This document shows positions 62,994 to 64,000 of a DNA stretch of 64,000 nt, piece by piece. Position numbers and translations under genes: made by a program. Source of the DNA: an uncultured Psychrobacter sp. (GTDB lineage Bacteria > Pseudomonadota > Gammaproteobacteria > Pseudomonadales > Moraxellaceae); NCBI GenBank assembly GCA_947489525.1, contig CANLDW010000005.1:145804-209803 (forward strand), read 5' to 3'. Position 1 is the first letter of the stretch. Each line of letters opens with the position of its first letter. Below the pieces are notes generated by a model. The model had not been told where the DNA came from and made no database searches. It saw only the letters and a program-made list of their open reading frames with translations.

Positions 62994-63815
62994 TCTCAAT
63001 ATTGCTTCACTTTCTAAAATAAACAAATGATTTATCAGCATGAATTCTCGAATGTCGTCGCTTATATTATGTTTAGGTTGTTGATGTGCGCGATTATTGC
63101 GATAGGCCATAAAAACATTAGCGAATATAGAAGCCCTTCCTATAGATTCACTTGGATCTAAGTTCTCCCAATGCAAAACCGAGTTATCACCTTGAAAGGC
63201 TTTTGCAAATAGCTTAGTGCTGCTTTCATTATTTAAGCCAGTACGCTCTCTAACAATAGATTCAATTTTTCTGTATCCATTCATTATTGCGTTGTCCGGA
63301 TTTGTTTCAAACTCCAAGGCTTGTTCAATAAGACGTGGATCAATTAAAGCCATAGGAATAGTAAGAGGAAATTCACTGAAAACATTATGCTTACGTTCCT
63401 TGTAAAGGTAAGCAGAGTCGTACCACCTAGCAGGACGAACTTTTTTGATACTGTTGATGTACTCAAAGTCTTTAACCGTTAAGCTTGAGCTAGATATGCG
63501 TTCAAAAATCCTCTGTGGAACGAGATATTCATCTATATTATCAGTATACTGTGCCAACAAATTTAAGACAAACGCATAGTCTTTTGGCCCTTCTCCATTA
63601 TAGCCAGAAGCAAAACCATCTTTGACCATTATTTGAATATCAAACTTGAGAGTTAGTAATAGTGCATGCGTACTTGAATGAGTCTCTTCAAAAGTAAGTA
63701 TTTTTACTTCATGTATTTTTTCGCCAGCATGGATTAGGTTTATAACTGCTTTTTTACATTCTTGCGTAATACCACTGTCACCTATATATTGAATACCTGC
63801 TAATTTAGCCTTCAC
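62988..63815 (-). CDS. Ymh/TIGR02391-like HEPN protein
   Basis: 275-aa protein. The C-terminal third fits the Ymh (TIGR02391) HEPN-type family: NGYRKIESIVRERTGLNNES, LFAKAFQGDNSVLHWENL, SIGRASIFANVFMAYRNNRAH, where Arg239-x4-His244 is the HEPN ribonuclease motif. The N-terminal ~110 residues (beta-rich, FDIQIMVKDGFASGYNGEG) are unrecognised and could be a sensor. GTG start with GAGGA 7 bases upstream. It is nearest to the ribosomal operon and its stop codon touches a 5S-like relic. Phage-defence or toxin role is inference. Confidence 0.78.
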   Translation of the reverse strand: MKAKLAGIQYIGDSGITQECKKAVINLIHAGEKIHEVKILTFEETHSSTHALLLTLKFDIQIMVKDGFASGYNGEGPKDYAFVLNLLAQYTDNIDEYLVPQRIFERISSSSLTVKDFEYINSIKKVRPARWYDSAYLYKERKHNVFSEFPLTIPMALIDPRLIEQALEFETNPDNAIMNGYRKIESIVRERTGLNNESSTKLFAKAFQGDNSVLHWENLDPSESIGRASIFANVFMAYRNNRAHQQPKHNISDDIREFMLINHLFILESEAILRQ

Positions 63816-63877
63816 TATTGTTCCTCATTCATTAACCTAAGAGAGAATATACTAGTTTTTGGTAAATACATACAGAC

Positions 63878-63918
63878 AAAAAAAGCCCCCTAACAATTAA
63901 GTTAGGGGGCTTTTGGGT
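63878..63918 (-). terminator. Terminator of the ribosomal RNA operon
   Basis: AAGCCCCCTAAC / GTTAGGGGGCTT hairpin with a 7-base loop; on the minus strand it is followed by a run of seven Ts. Located just past the 5S 3' end. Confidence 0.92.
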
Positions 63919-63921
63919 ATA

Positions 63922-64000
63922 GAGAGCTGACGATGACCTACTCTCACATGGCCGGAGCCACACTACCATTGGCGCTACGATGTTTCACTTCTGAGTTCGG
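63922..64000 (-). rRNA. rrf: 5S ribosomal RNA, 3' part, cut by window end
   Basis: The minus strand reads CCGAACTCAGAAGTGAAA..., GCGCCAATGGTAGTGTGG and CATGTGAGAGTAGGTCATCG, the conserved 3' two-thirds of gammaproteobacterial 5S rRNA. The 5' part lies beyond base 64000, as should 23S and 16S. The exact 3' end (63922-63926) is approximate. The intrinsic terminator at 63878-63918 follows directly. Confidence 0.93.

Overview
The window looks like a chromosomal segment of a gammaproteobacterium of the family Moraxellaceae, most likely Psychrobacter. This is inferred from the protein sequences (PqqA-E, GlmU/GlmS, ParE, RecG, the MesX/MesD methionine synthase pair, OmpW, several pirins), moderate-to-low GC content and AT-rich intergenic DNA. 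No database search was possible, so the genus is an inference.

Layout. 1-4.9 kb: core genes thiL (5' end outside the window), pgpA, glmU and glmS. 5.0-12.1 kb: a PQQ region. A PQQ-dependent sugar dehydrogenase lipoprotein with a small DUF2231 membrane protein is encoded on the minus strand; on the plus strand lie pqqA (24 codons), pqqB, pqqC, pqqD, pqqE and an M19 dipeptidase. Two copies of a ~150-160 bp imperfect palindrome flank pqqA-pqqB. 12.1-18.5 kb: truC, a TSUP anion exporter, an oxygen-dependent methionine synthase locus (flavin reductase, MesD, MesX) with a perfect MetR-type box upstream, and an AGCS sodium:alanine symporter. 18.7-26.5 kb: a defence island made of a type I restriction-modification operon (hsdM-hsdS-hsdR) followed by a two-gene AAA ATPase / RloB TOPRIM-like module (AbiL/RloAB-like). 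That module is bracketed by 71-bp direct repeats that each contain a transcription terminator. 26.6-38.5 kb: a redox and electrophile-handling region with nitroreductase, two pirins, a small GNAT, a YcaC hydrolase whose start is fused into a DUF1275 gene, an FMN reductase, DoxX, two YceI proteins, a LysR regulator, an MBL-fold protein with an SDR, and a DMT transporter. 38.6-47 kb: RND efflux permease with adaptor, a long OmpW porin, recG. 47-61.3 kb: patatin lipoprotein, DUF11-like secreted protein, argA, FKBP isomerase, TM-helix mechanosensitive channel, an unrecognised 436-aa protein, SDR, acyltransferase, parE, a MITE-like element, YqiA esterase, DUF1289 protein and a third pirin. 61.5-64 kb: an AT-rich accessory patch of three minus-strand genes (HEPN-like, DUF3892, Ymh/TIGR02391-like HEPN) next to a ribosomal RNA operon. 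The window ends inside its 5S gene, and a degenerate 5S fragment lies about 1 kb away, abutting the HEPN gene.

How it fits together. The pqq genes make the cofactor that the neighbouring sorbosone-dehydrogenase-type enzyme should use. The flavin reductase could supply reduced flavin to the oxygen-requiring MesX/MesD pair, under methionine (MetR) control. The restriction system, the RloAB-like module and the two HEPN proteins are the likely anti-phage content. The least ordinary signals are the repeat-bracketed RloAB-like module, the HEPN patch tied to a 5S relic, the DUF1275/YcaC deletion fusion, and a 46-bp motif shared by the pirin and doxX promoters.
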